Source of the DNA: Thermoplasmata archaeon
GTDB taxonomy: Archaea; Thermoplasmatota; Thermoplasmata; Lutacidiplasmatales; UBA184
Length of the DNA stretch: 64,000 nucleotides
Reading direction: 5' to 3'
Assembly (NCBI GenBank): GCA_021802125.1
Contig: JAKAAX010000008.1
Span: 62,001 to 126,000, forward strand
Part shown: positions 1 through 8,570 of the stretch, piece after piece
Layout of the letters: each line of letters opens with the position of its first letter
Position numbering within the stretch: position 1 is the first letter of the stretch
Position numbers and translations under genes: made by a program
The notes under the pieces: model-generated
What the model saw: the letters and a program-made list of their open reading frames with translations, nothing else
Database searches by the model: none
Told to the model about the DNA's origin: nothing

Positions 1-98
1 AAGCACGAGGAAGATAGCGAGGGCGGGCATCCCTGGCTGGCTCCCACGAATATCGCGGCCAGCGAGGCAGTTCCCACTAACGCGGCTGCGATGATCAT
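1..98 (-). CDS. Partial ORF with hydrophobic N-terminus, cut by window edge
   Basis: From an ATG at 98 the minus strand stays open to the window edge. It encodes about 32 residues beginning MIIIAAALVGTASLAAIFVG, which looks like a membrane segment or signal peptide, followed by a Ser/Pro/Cys-rich stretch. The frame is also open upstream through a TTG. Nothing can be said about function. Many genes in this window encode exported proteins with such an N-terminus, so another envelope protein is plausible. It could also be chance. Confidence 0.3.
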   Translation of the reverse strand, partial: MIIAAALVGTASLAAIFVGASQGCPPSLSSSC

Positions 99-728
99 CA
101 ACCAAACAAGGGGGATTCCTTCACCCTCCCTCAGTTGTGACCTAAGGGGCGTGAGGTCCTTCGAACCCGTCACGTCAGATGCGTCCTGGCCACTCTCCAG
201 GCCGGAAAGGACGAACTGCCTATCAGCCTGAGAGCACCCCGCCCCGAAGGTTGAGGGCATTACCAGGTTCAGCGACCGGTTCTCGGACCCACTCGACATT
301 GCCCAACTACACGAGCTTGGGCCAGTACTTGACTGTCAACAGTGCCACTCCAGCTCTTGAGGCGGGAAAGTCGAATACCGGATTCGGGACTACTGAGCGC
401 GTTGCGGGTCATGGTCTGCGGTGCTCGCGATCGAGTGAGGGGCAGACCACCTGATCTGCCGGTAGCGGTCCGAAAGGTACAATCCCATGATCCCTTCACG
501 GTCGCGGAGAAGGCATCGGGCCTGGAGCCGAGCTCACCAAGCCGAAGTGGGTCTGCGGTGGTGCCCCCGTATACCAAGGCCCTCCGAGCCGGCGGCGGTC
601 CTACCCGCAGGAAGGTGGAAGAACGCTCCGAGAGAAGCCGACGGTTGAGGTGAGAAGCTCGGGCGATGATTTGAAAGGGGAGGAGCGCCCGTGGCTTCTC
701 GGTCCTAGCCCGGACCTCAGGTGCACGT
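99..728. other. Gene-poor region, about 630 bp
   Basis: No convincing gene was found. Short open frames exist on both strands but show neither a recognisable protein nor the strong third-position GC bias of the neighbours. The base composition looks less GC-rich than the genes around it. I looked for T-loop and acceptor-stem patterns of tRNAs on both strands and found none that pair. Confidence 0.5.
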
Positions 729-1928
729 TTGCCAGGAACCTCTGCCCCCAGCCCGTCCAGGTCCCACTCGGGGGCGCGCGCCTTTGACGCCCTCATTCTC
801 GGTGGGGGCATCGCAGGAAACGCTCTCGCGTTCCACCTCGCGCACGAGCACGGCTGGAAGGTCTTCCTCTACGAGCGGCACACGCCCGCCGGCGGAGCGT
901 CGGGCAAGGCGGCCGGCATTGTCTCCACGCAATGCTGGAACGCGTGGGACATCCGCGCGGTCGAGACCTCAAGGAAGGAGTACCGACGACTCTCCGAGGA
1001 GCACGACGAGACCCTGTTCCTTGAGACGGGAGGACTGCGCGTCGTCTCCAGCGAGGAAGGGGAGCGTGGGCTCGCCTCCGCCGTTGACCGACTGCGAGCG
1101 GCGAAGATCGAGGCCCGGGTCGTCACGGCCAAGGAGGCTGGGGAACTGCTCCCGGTCGCGAAGGTCGATGACGCTCGGGCCGCCCTCTACACGCCCAAGG
1201 ACGCCGTCGTCGCCCCCACCGACCTCACCCTGCTCTACGGACGGCTCGCCCGAGAGAACGGGGCCCAGGTCGAGTCCGACCTGGGGGCTGCGGAGGCCCG
1301 CCCGGTCCCGAAGGGATGGGAGCTGGCGGTCGGAGGCCACACGTACTCCGCCCCGAAGCTCATCGTGGCCTGCGGCGCGTGGACGAAGGGCGTGCTTGGC
1401 CGGCTCGGCCACCCGTTGCCTCTCGCCCCCTACCTGACCCGGGCGTGTCTGATCAAGGCGAACGTTCGCAAGCCCTTCCCCTGGCTCCACGACAGCGAGC
1501 TCGACGTCTACGTCCGACCTTTCCCGGGAGGGGATGTGCTTGCAGGGGACGGGACCGAGCTCAAGGAGGTCGACCCCGAGCATCTCTCGCCCTCGAGCGA
1601 CCTTCCGTTCCTCGAGAACGTGGCGGGGTTCATGCAGCGGCGCTTCCCCGCCTGGGCCTCCTCCTCCGTGGGCGCCTCCTGGCACGGGATCTGCACCTCG
1701 ACCCCGGACCGCAGGCCAATGATCGGCCCGGTTCCCGATGCGCCGGGGCTCTTCGTGCTGACCGGGTTCAACGGCTTCGGGGTCATGCGCGCGGGCGCGG
1801 CCTCGAGGTGGATGGCGGACGCCCTCGCGCGAGGCCGATGGACCGAGCTGCGCGAGGTCGACCCGGGGAGGTTCGAGCCTCCCTACGCGCCGTTCGAGCC
1901 GCGGCCCGGTTTCACGCTCGAGCGCTGA
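729..1928 (+). CDS. FAD-dependent oxidoreductase, DAO family
   Basis: A 399-residue flavoprotein of the D-amino-acid oxidase/glycine oxidase/sarcosine oxidase family. A Rossmann FAD-binding motif lies at about residues 22-36 (LILGGGIAGNALAFHLA), followed by the YERH acidic end of beta-2 and a GGASGKAAG segment. The C-terminal family signature TPDRRPMIGPVP with LTGFNGFGV is near residues 320-350. The family oxidises amines or amino acids with O2 or another acceptor; the substrate cannot be told from sequence. The start is uncertain: TTG at 729 is preceded by AGGTG, and about 17 residues precede the Rossmann strand. The gene stands alone and converges on the secreted protein that ends at 1965. 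Confidence 0.85.
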   Translation: MPGTSAPSPSRSHSGARAFDALILGGGIAGNALAFHLAHEHGWKVFLYERHTPAGGASGKAAGIVSTQCWNAWDIRAVETSRKEYRRLSEEHDETLFLETGGLRVVSSEEGERGLASAVDRLRAAKIEARVVTAKEAGELLPVAKVDDARAALYTPKDAVVAPTDLTLLYGRLARENGAQVESDLGAAEARPVPKGWELAVGGHTYSAPKLIVACGAWTKGVLGRLGHPLPLAPYLTRACLIKANVRKPFPWLHDSELDVYVRPFPGGDVLAGDGTELKEVDPEHLSPSSDLPFLENVAGFMQRRFPAWASSSVGASWHGICTSTPDRRPMIGPVPDAPGLFVLTGFNGFGVMRAGAASRWMADALARGRWTELREVDPGRFEPPYAPFEPRPGFTLER

Positions 1929-1964
1929 CCGCGGGCCCGTGGCGCGGGGGCCTTCGAGGCCCCT

Positions 1965-4900
1965 CTAGCTGGACTCGCCGCTCGGGGAGGCGTCCGAAGC
2001 GGGGGAGGGCTCGGACCCTCCCGTCCCTTCGGAGGCGCTCCCGCTCGACCCGGCGCCTTCCGAGGAGCCGCTGGCGGGCTCATCGACCTTGATCGGGGAG
2101 GTGTCCTCGGCGGAGGGCTCAGGTTCCGAAGCCCCCTCCGGGGGGGTCGTCGAGGCGGGCTCCTCCGCAGGCGTGCTCTCCACCGGGGCCGGCTCGGGTT
2201 CGGGCTCGGAGGTGTCCGAGCGTTCCGCCGCCGGCGTGTCGGCCGCGGCGCCTGCCGCCGCTCCACCGGCCGCGGCGCCGGTCATGACCGCGGGTGACTC
2301 CTTGCGGCGGCGTCCGAAGACGAGGGCCGCCAGAAGGGCGATCAGGAGCACGATGACGAGCCCGATCAGCGCCCAGTCGATCGTGCGCAGACCGTTGTTC
2401 TGCGACGTCTGGGTCTGGGCCGGAGGGGTGGTCGTGCTCGGCTTCGCGAAGATCGAGACCGAGGCCGTCGCCGAGGAGGTCAGGAGGTGCTTCGCGGGCA
2501 CCGCCGGGACCGAGAAGGAGAGGAGGACCGCTCCCGTCGTGGTGCCCGTGGTGTAGTTGAAGAACACCTTTCCCGCGCCGTTCGAGGTCCGGCTCGCAAA
2601 GTCGAAGGACCCGGCTGACGGCGCGCTCAGCTCGGCGGCGGTGACCTGGATGCCGCTCTGGGGGGCCCCCGCGTTGGAGGCGTTGGTCACCGTAACGACC
2701 AGCTGGGTCACGTTCCCCGGCCAGACGGCCGAGCTGAGGGGGCTCACCGTCAGGCTCATGGTGTAGTTCCCGGGACCCGCCTGGGTCGGGGGGGCCTGGG
2801 TCGTGATGGCCGCGGAGGCGCTCCCGCCCTGGAAGCCCGTCAGCGCCGCGCTCGCGGTCACGAGCGAGGCGGTGGAGACCGTGTTGCCCCCGGGGGCCGT
2901 GAAGTTCGCGTAGGCGTACCCGTTCGCCCCGACGGAGGCCGTGGTGGGCGACACCGAGCCCAGACCGCTCACGCTGAGGGTCACTGCGGCCCCGGTCGCG
3001 GGTCCGGCCGCGGAGGGCTTGGTCACGTGGATCGAGAGGGGCTGGATAGCCCCGGAGGCGATCGAGGAGGTGGCCGGGGTGATGGCCACCGCGAGCGGGA
3101 GCAGCCCGCCGCCGCCGGTGGTCCCGCCGGCCTTGACGGTCACCTGCGTCGCGGTGGGAGTCGCGCTGAGGTTGCGCGGCGCCTGAGCGGTCGTGGTGAC
3201 CGTGACGTTGTACCACACCGGCGAATAGCTGGGGGCCGTCCAGTTCGCGTAGGCGTACCCGTTCGCGTTCGCGATCGCTGCGACCGTGTCGAAGGTCCCG
3301 ACGTTCGGGGCCACGGTGAAGTTGACCCACGCGCCCGCCGCGGGGCCCGTGGCGCCGCCTCTGGACGCGACCCAGGTCGTGTGGGCCACGAGCATAGAGG
3401 GGGCTCCCCCGGCCGTGATCGTGGCAGGGTTCGCGGTGGTGGTGAGGGTGAGGTGGTTCACCGCCGGACCGGCCGTGGGACCGAAGGCCGTGACGTTCCC
3501 CGTGGTGCCTCCCCCGATGGGGTCGGACACCTCAAAGAGCCGGCTGTAGGCGAGCGCCCCGTCGCTCCGGACCGGGGCGGAGAGGGTCTTGGTCCACTCG
3601 ACGTTCCCGGTGTTGACGCTGATGGCGTAAAGGTTCCCCGCCGAGTCGGCGACGTAGGCGACGTCACCGGCGACCGCGGGAGATCCGACCGGGGTGCCGC
3701 CCAGGGTCGCGTTCCACATCTGCGTCAGGGTTCCGCCCCCGGCCGAGGTGGTGAAGTTCCAGCGGCTGACGGTGCCGTTCATGTCCGTCACGAGGAGCCC
3801 GGCCCCGGTTCCCCAGTTCGAGACGACCGCCGGGGTCGAGAGGAGCCCGCAGTCGGTCGCGGGGTTCGTCGTCTGCAGCAGGGCGAAGGCGGGGTAGTTG
3901 TGTGCGGTGAGGTTCATCGCGACGAGGTGGCTCACGGCCCCCGGCCCGGCGTCATCGCCAAAGAACCCGTACGGCCAGGAGGTGGTGCCCCCCGCGCTGA
4001 CGTTCGTGACCGCGATCGAGCCCGAGTTCGTGGTCGCCCAGGTCAGGGCCTGGCCGGGACCAATGCCGTTCGCAGACGGGTAGCCCGGAGTGTTCGTTTC
4101 AGTGGCTAGGGTGTACTGGTAGCCGCGCACGGTCTGGTGGCCCCCGCCCCCGGCGCTGTCGAGGTAGAAGGTGGACCAGACGGAGGAGCCTCCGGGGCCG
4201 ATCCCCGGGAGCAGGGCGATGGAGGGCGTGCTCGTCGTCCGGGTCCCGCCCGCGCGAGCTCCCGCGTTCGAGCCGTAGAAGGTGAGCGCCGTGCCGCTCC
4301 AGGTGTAGGCGTACTGATAGCCGTAGATGTCCGTGATGAGGATGCCCGCGTGGCCCCCGAAGTCCGCCCCGTAGATCGGGACGGGGGAGTTCGCGGAAGC
4401 GCCGCCACCCCACTGGCCGTTCGTCTGCTGGATGGACTGCATGATGGTGCCGTTGGTGGCGTTGAGCGCGTAGATGGAGCTGCAGCCTGCGGCCGCTCCG
4501 CCAGCGCAGGGAGGGAAGGTACCGCCGTCCTGCTCCTGGACCAGGAAGAGCATGCCGCGCCAGAGCGCGGGAGTGACGACGACGGGCACGCCGGTGACCC
4601 CTCGGTCGAGGGTGGTGTTCCAGACCACGGCCCCGGAGGTCGCGTTGTAGGCGATGATGTCGTCACCCGCGGCAAAGTAGACGTTCCCCTGGCCGACGAC
4701 CGGGGAGGAGATGAACGCGGGAGCCACTGCGCCGTTCGCGGGCACGGGGTCTTGGAAGTTGGGGAGGGTGGAGTTCCAGTTGAGGTTGGAGGCGACCGGC
4801 GTGTCGGCCGAGAGCCCCGAGTTCGAGGAGTCGTGCTGGTACTCGGTCCAGGTGTCGGCGCCGTAGCTCGGGACCGACGTGTGGGAGGGCGCCGCCCACC

Positions 4901-5018
4901 CCGCGACCGCGGCATGGGGCATCCCTGCGTGCGTGGAAGGCATCGCCCCCGCGGCGGGGAGGGCCATCAGGAATACGGTCGCCAAGGCCATCAATACGGC
5001 AGTCCGGGCTGCGAGCAT
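1965..5018 (-). CDS. Secreted PQQ-type beta-propeller protein with Ig-like domains and membrane anchor
   Basis: A 1017-residue exported protein. An N-terminal signal peptide (about 1-25) is followed by a PQQ/pyrrolo-quinoline-type beta-propeller up to about residue 510, with blades such as VYFAAGDDIIAYNATSGAVVW. Then come roughly three Ig-like (Big_1/invasin-like) repeats at about 520-860, each ending in a GYAYANWTAP-type strand. A transmembrane helix (WALIGLVIVLLIALLAALVFG) precedes RRRK and a Ser/Glu/Pro-rich cytoplasmic tail of about 110 residues. The ectodomain is rich in NxS/T sequons, suitable for the AglB encoded in this window. It ends the minus-strand run that starts at 7356. Function unknown; a surface adhesin or sensor is an inference. 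Confidence 0.85.
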   Translation of the reverse strand: MLAARTAVLMALATVFLMALPAAGAMPSTHAGMPHAAVAGWAAPSHTSVPSYGADTWTEYQHDSSNSGLSADTPVASNLNWNSTLPNFQDPVPANGAVAPAFISSPVVGQGNVYFAAGDDIIAYNATSGAVVWNTTLDRGVTGVPVVVTPALWRGMLFLVQEQDGGTFPPCAGGAAAGCSSIYALNATNGTIMQSIQQTNGQWGGGASANSPVPIYGADFGGHAGILITDIYGYQYAYTWSGTALTFYGSNAGARAGGTRTTSTPSIALLPGIGPGGSSVWSTFYLDSAGGGGHQTVRGYQYTLATETNTPGYPSANGIGPGQALTWATTNSGSIAVTNVSAGGTTSWPYGFFGDDAGPGAVSHLVAMNLTAHNYPAFALLQTTNPATDCGLLSTPAVVSNWGTGAGLLVTDMNGTVSRWNFTTSAGGGTLTQMWNATLGGTPVGSPAVAGDVAYVADSAGNLYAISVNTGNVEWTKTLSAPVRSDGALAYSRLFEVSDPIGGGTTGNVTAFGPTAGPAVNHLTLTTTANPATITAGGAPSMLVAHTTWVASRGGATGPAAGAWVNFTVAPNVGTFDTVAAIANANGYAYANWTAPSYSPVWYNVTVTTTAQAPRNLSATPTATQVTVKAGGTTGGGGLLPLAVAITPATSSIASGAIQPLSIHVTKPSAAGPATGAAVTLSVSGLGSVSPTTASVGANGYAYANFTAPGGNTVSTASLVTASAALTGFQGGSASAAITTQAPPTQAGPGNYTMSLTVSPLSSAVWPGNVTQLVVTVTNASNAGAPQSGIQVTAAELSAPSAGSFDFASRTSNGAGKVFFNYTTGTTTGAVLLSFSVPAVPAKHLLTSSATASVSIFAKPSTTTPPAQTQTSQNNGLRTIDWALIGLVIVLLIALLAALVFGRRRKESPAVMTGAAAGGAAAGAAADTPAAERSDTSEPEPEPAPVESTPAEEPASTTPPEGASEPEPSAEDTSPIKVDEPASGSSEGAGSSGSASEGTGGSEPSPASDASPSGESS

Positions 5019-5151
5019 CGTCCACCCCCACGGGAGTAACCCTTCTTGAACCTACGGGCGGCGCAGCCTCGAGGCGCAATCGGGGGTCGGAGCCGGAGAT
5101 GGGTCCTTCCCCGGGCCCTCGAGCGGCGAGGGACCTGCGCGCTGGCCCGGC

Positions 5152-5832
5152 TCAGCGCTGCTGTACCGTGATCGCGATCTGCATCTGCTGGTAGGCGTCA
5201 GGGGTGTTGTTCCCGCCGCGGTTATCCTGCACCGAGAGGATGATCACGATCGTGGCCGTGCCTGCGGCGGTCATCCGGACGGTCACCGCGGGGCCGTAGA
5301 TGGTCCCAAGGGCCGTCGCGGGGTGGCTCGTGGTCGCCGGCGGGACGGTCGTGGAGACGACGTTCAGGTTGGTCGAGACGCAGCCCCCGGCGGTCCTGGA
5401 GAGGCAGACCGAGACCCTCCCCACGTTCCCGGTCCAGGAGTTGGTGTAGAGGCCGAACTCCGCCTGGTTCGAGTTCGTATCGGTGTAGGCGAGGGCGGGG
5501 AAGAACTTCATCGTCGCTCCCCGGCACGCCAGGGGAAGGGTGATCGAGATGGACCCGCGGGCGGAGGTCGTACCTTGCACGACGCCCGTCACCCGCACGG
5601 TGCCGCAGCGCAGCGTGGTCGTGACGGTCCGCGCGAACAGCGTCTCCATCCCCGGGTGGGACCCGGCCGAGACGTCGAGCTGCTGGAGGACGAACACGTG
5701 CGCCGCCGCGTCGGAGAGGCCCAGGAGCCCGAGGGCCGAGAACGCGGCGAGGACCGCCAACACCCTCGCCGCCCTCGACGAAGGTCCCACGGACCGGGTG
5801 ACCGAGCGGAGGCGGCGTAGGACCGGCCTCAT
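5152..5832 (-). CDS. Small secreted protein, function unknown
   Basis: A 226-residue protein with a basic N-terminus and a signal peptide (about 20-45) ending in DAAAHVFVLQ. The mature part is beta-rich, Thr/Val-rich and has four to five Cys that could form disulfides (RCGTVR, LACRG, VCLSRTAGGCV). The segment after the signal resembles the two upstream paralogues (AHVVVQ, ADVVLVY), so it is probably a distant member of the same family. It sits 25 bp after its neighbour on the same strand and is probably cotranscribed. Not recognised as any named family. Confidence 0.75.
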   Translation of the reverse strand: MRPVLRRLRSVTRSVGPSSRAARVLAVLAAFSALGLLGLSDAAAHVFVLQQLDVSAGSHPGMETLFARTVTTTLRCGTVRVTGVVQGTTSARGSISITLPLACRGATMKFFPALAYTDTNSNQAEFGLYTNSWTGNVGRVSVCLSRTAGGCVSTNLNVVSTTVPPATTSHPATALGTIYGPAVTVRMTAAGTATIVIILSVQDNRGGNNTPDAYQQMQIAITVQQR

Positions 5833-5857
5833 GCGTCCCTCCTTCCCCTCGACATCC

Positions 5858-6604
5858 TCAGGCCTCGTACACGACGGAAACGACCGCCGGGGTGGTCGTG
5901 GTCACCCCGGTGCTGCCCACCGCCCAAAGGAAGGAGAGGTAGAGCACGGGCCGGGCGGCGGCGGTCCCTGCGGCCACGGTCACCACGGCGCCCGCGGTCG
6001 GGCCGGCTCCGGTGAGCTCGAGGTTGGATTCGATCGACCCCGCGGGGCATGTGGGCGCGAAGACCGCCCAAGGATCGCCGCTGGCGTCGGTCCCCGAGGC
6101 CAGGGGCGTTCCAGAGTCGGGGATGGCGGTGGGGGCCCGGTTGCAGTAGGAGACCCACAGCGTGTTGACCCCGCTCGCGGCCATCGGCACCGAGACGTCG
6201 AGGTGCACGGTCCAGGCGACGGTGGTCGCCGCGACCGTCTCGACCTCGAGCGTGTCCAGGGCGTAGGTCCCCGAGGAGCCCGCGTACCCGTTCAGGGTCA
6301 ACTGGACGGAAGTGGCGGCGGCGTTCGGGAAGGAGTTGGACTGGATGCCCAGTCCGAGGACCGGAGCGTAGTTCGGGGGGTCGGCGAACCGGAAGGGAGC
6401 GGTCTGACCCCCGGCTACGCTCGAGGCCGACGACTGGACCACCACGTGGGCGGCCACCAGCCCCGAGAGCCCGAGGGTCGCGACGAGGAGCAGGAGAAAG
6501 CTCCCGGCGAGGGTGCAGCGGGTGAGCAGGGAGGAGGCCCGGCGATGTCCGCGCAGACGCCCGCGCCGTCGGGCAAGATCGCGGACCTGGAGGGGTCGCC
6601 GCAT
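5858..6604 (-). CDS. Small secreted protein, paralogue of the product of 6631-7356
   Basis: A 248-residue protein. I chose the ATG at 6604 because it gives MRRPLQVRDL, a basic stretch, and then a clear signal peptide (about 28-50) ending LVAAHVVVQ; the frame upstream of it is non-coding. The mature protein aligns along its length with the next gene upstream: FRFADPPNYA versus FMFVDGGNYA, VAATTVAW versus TAATTVAW, a SGTDASGDPWA block, and LYLSFLWAV versus LYISFLIAV near the C-terminus. There is one conserved Cys pair (SYCN and APTCPA). It looks like a secreted, all-beta protein. Spacing of 25-26 bp on both sides suggests one transcript. Confidence 0.8.
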   Translation of the reverse strand: MRRPLQVRDLARRRGRLRGHRRASSLLTRCTLAGSFLLLLVATLGLSGLVAAHVVVQSSASSVAGGQTAPFRFADPPNYAPVLGLGIQSNSFPNAAATSVQLTLNGYAGSSGTYALDTLEVETVAATTVAWTVHLDVSVPMAASGVNTLWVSYCNRAPTAIPDSGTPLASGTDASGDPWAVFAPTCPAGSIESNLELTGAGPTAGAVVTVAAGTAAARPVLYLSFLWAVGSTGVTTTTPAVVSVVYEA

Positions 6605-6630
6605 GCGGTCGGTCCTGTGCCCTCTCCCCC

Positions 6631-7356
6631 TCACGCCGTCGCGACCAGCGAGAGCGACGCCGGAGTGGTCGTGGCCGCCCCGGTGTTGGTCACGGCGATG
6701 AGGAAGGAGATGTAGAGGACCGAGACGCCCGAGGCGGTCCCCGCGGCGACAGGGACGATCGCCCCGGGCCCCACCGCAGTGAGCGCCTCGTTGACCTCGC
6801 CGGCGCACACCGGGGGGTAGATGGCCCAAGGATTGCCGTTCGCGTCCGTGCCGCTCGATAGGGCGAGGCCCGTATCGGCGACACCGGTGGGGGCCGTCGC
6901 GCAGTAGGAGATGTAGGCGGCGTTCACCCCCGAGGCCACGAGGGCGGTGCTCACATCGATCTCCAGGTTCCACGCGACGGTGGTCGCGGCGGTGGTCCGA
7001 AGCTCGAGTACGTCCATCAGGTAGGTGGCCGAGGCCCCGTCGGCCCCGTTCACGGTCGTCGCGACGGAGACCTGCTGGGCGTTCGGATAGGTCCGGACGT
7101 AGAACCCCAGGCCGCTCGCGGTGGCGTAGTTCCCGCCGTCGACGAACATGAAGGGGCTCGCGGTGCCGCCGGCCGAGGTGGTCGCCTGGTAGACCAGCAC
7201 GACGTCCGCCGTCACGAAGCTCGTGGCGAGAACGGCCCCGACGATCGCGACGAGGCTGAGCCACCGGAACCGGCGCAGGACCTCGCGAAGTCGGCGGTCA
7301 CGCCTGCGCGACGGCCCCGTGCGTCGTGAGGCCCCGCTCCCCCGGACCACGGACAT
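6631..7356 (-). CDS. Small secreted protein, founding member of local paralogue family
   Basis: A 241-residue protein with an Arg-rich N-terminus, a signal peptide at about 30-50, and a mature start VTADVVLVYQATTSAGG. The same start pattern occurs in the product of 12874-13674. The mature domain ends with a conserved hydrophobic strand (VSVLYISFLIAVTNTG). A single Cys pair (SYCAT and PVCAG) matches the neighbour. It is first in the minus-strand run, and a TATA-like GTATAACC lies about 50 bp upstream. Function unknown. Strand-exchange filament subunits or a surface coat are conceivable, but I see no direct evidence. Confidence 0.8.
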   Translation of the reverse strand: MSVVRGSGASRRTGPSRRRDRRLREVLRRFRWLSLVAIVGAVLATSFVTADVVLVYQATTSAGGTASPFMFVDGGNYATASGLGFYVRTYPNAQQVSVATTVNGADGASATYLMDVLELRTTAATTVAWNLEIDVSTALVASGVNAAYISYCATAPTGVADTGLALSSGTDANGNPWAIYPPVCAGEVNEALTAVGPGAIVPVAAGTASGVSVLYISFLIAVTNTGAATTTPASLSLVATA

Positions 7357-7402
7357 TCATCTTTCGGCAGCGCTAAGAGCGTTGCCCCCGCCCCCGGGGG
7401 CA

Positions 7403-7410
7403 GGTTATAC
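7403..7410 (-). promoter_or_regulatory. TATA box for the secreted-protein run
   Basis: GTATAACC on the minus strand, about 50 bp upstream of the ATG at 7356, predicts a start near 7380 and a leader of about 25 nt. The surrounding GC-rich sequence makes the AT-rich octamer stand out. Confidence 0.45.
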
Positions 7411-7535
7411 GCCCCTCCTCGGGCCCATACGTGTCCGTACGCCTCCCTTCGACCCCGGGGGGGACCCTGCGCCGGTAATCGGAGCGGGCCAGGATTCATC
7501 TGGAGGTTCCCGATAGGGCCCTCGGGGTAGAGCCC

Positions 7536-7742
7536 ATGGTCCAGCGTGTTACCGAGGTCGTAGGGATTTCGAAGAAAGGATTTGCCGATGCCGCAGCGAA
7601 CGCCGTGGAGACCGCCTCCAAAACGGTCCGCGGGATGAAGTGGTTCCGCGCCTCCGAGTTCGAGGGGCGAGTTGAGAACGGGAAGGTCGTGGAGTACCAC
7701 GCGACCGTCAGGATCTACTTCGATTACGAAGGGAAGGAGTAG
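7536..7742 (+). CDS. Dodecin, flavin-binding storage protein
   Basis: A 68-residue protein of the dodecin family, which forms hollow dodecamers that bind and buffer flavins. The fold signature is complete: a first strand followed by SKKGFADAAANAVETASKT, then MKWFRASEFEGRV and VVEYHATVRIYFDYE. Trp36 corresponds to the residue that stacks on flavin in halobacterial dodecin. The position of the flavin-contacting Gln (55) is His here, which may change ligand preference. Standalone gene; ATG start, no strong Shine-Dalgarno sequence. Confidence 0.9.
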   Translation: MVQRVTEVVGISKKGFADAAANAVETASKTVRGMKWFRASEFEGRVENGKVVEYHATVRIYFDYEGKE

Positions 7743-7949
7743 TCCCCCAGGGGGATCGGGCGCTCAGTTCCTTTCCCTGAGCAACGATCGACCGGGGGGA
7801 CCTACAGCGGGCGCGTCAGCCTTTCTTCGTCGCCGATCTGGCGGCGGGGCCAGGAGGTCGGCGAGCGCAAGCTCACTGCTGAGCAGGGCCATCGGCTCTA
7901 TGGAGGACCGCCGGGCCAACCGGCGGGCGAGCCCAGGGGTTCCGCCTGA

Positions 7950-8390
7950 CTACGACCCGCCCTTCGGGGAGGGTTCGCTGGGGTGGCTCCACTCCTCCAA
8001 CGGGTCGTGGTAGGTCCCGGCCGCTCGCGCGAAGCCCTTCTGCGCCCCGCGCTTCGCCGCCTTGACGCCCTTCGCGGTGTAGACCACCGGGGCCTCGGCC
8101 GCGATCTTGGCTCCCGACCGCATGGCGCGTCCGGCCGCCTTCAGGTCCGCCTTGACCTCCTTCGGGAACTCCTTCTTGAACTTGTGGGCCCGGATGCTCA
8201 GCCGAGCGAGCTTCATCTCGATCTCGAGGTGGAGCTGGTCGAAGTCCTTCCCCACGGTGTTGGGGAGGCGCGAGATGTCCTTCTCGACATCCTTGAACTC
8301 CATCTCGATGTCCTTCCCGATCCCTCGGGTGGCCTGTCGTAGCATCTGCACGTGGGCTTTGAAGCGCGGAGAATCGTCGTCGGCTCCCAT
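7950..8390 (-). CDS. Hypothetical helical protein
   Basis: A 146-residue, mainly alpha-helical, Lys/Glu/Ala-rich protein without a signal peptide. The central part (KDIEMEFKDVEKDISRL, KDFDQLHLEIEMKLARL) looks like amphipathic helices or a coiled coil. The second half is strongly basic. I chose the ATG at 8390 over the GTG at 8417 because a TATA-like CCCTTAAATC at 8421-8430 would start transcription between them. Not recognised; nucleic-acid or membrane association through the basic helices is possible. Confidence 0.65.
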   Translation of the reverse strand: MGADDDSPRFKAHVQMLRQATRGIGKDIEMEFKDVEKDISRLPNTVGKDFDQLHLEIEMKLARLSIRAHKFKKEFPKEVKADLKAAGRAMRSGAKIAAEAPVVYTAKGVKAAKRGAQKGFARAAGTYHDPLEEWSHPSEPSPKGGS

Positions 8391-8420
8391 GGTCGCCTGG
8401 CCCGGTCCATCCCGCACTGG

Positions 8421-8430
8421 GATTTAAGGG
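8421..8430 (-). promoter_or_regulatory. TATA box for the helical hypothetical gene
   Basis: CCCTTAAATC on the minus strand, centred about 35 bp from the ATG at 8390. It predicts a leader of about 10 nt and supports that start. Confidence 0.5.
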
Positions 8431-8532
8431 GGGGCTCTGGAGTGGAAGGGCACGCCGCCCTGACGGGCGGTGAGGGGCGTCCCCCTTCCTGCGGGGCAGG
8501 GCCGTCGGCTTTCTCGTGCGCTCGAGCCGAAA

Positions 8533-8540
8533 GGTAATAC
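8533..8540 (+). promoter_or_regulatory. Possible TATA box for the phosphoesterase gene
   Basis: GGTAATAC lies about 34 bp before the ATG at 8571 in otherwise GC-rich sequence. It is a weak match to the archaeal TATA consensus but at a plausible distance for a near-leaderless mRNA. Confidence 0.35.
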
Positions 8541-8570
8541 CCCCCACCCTTTGTCTTGCGAAGGCCTAGC

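Noticed and set aside
269..811. Overlapping open frames in the gene-poor left region
   Set aside because: No protein-like composition, no plausible start context, and they contradict each other on both strands.
5858..7264. A continuous 468-residue frame suggesting a fusion of two secreted proteins
   Set aside because: Only the C-terminal half (from ATG 6604) is protein-like with a signal peptide; the upstream half is the out-of-frame image of the neighbouring paralogue.
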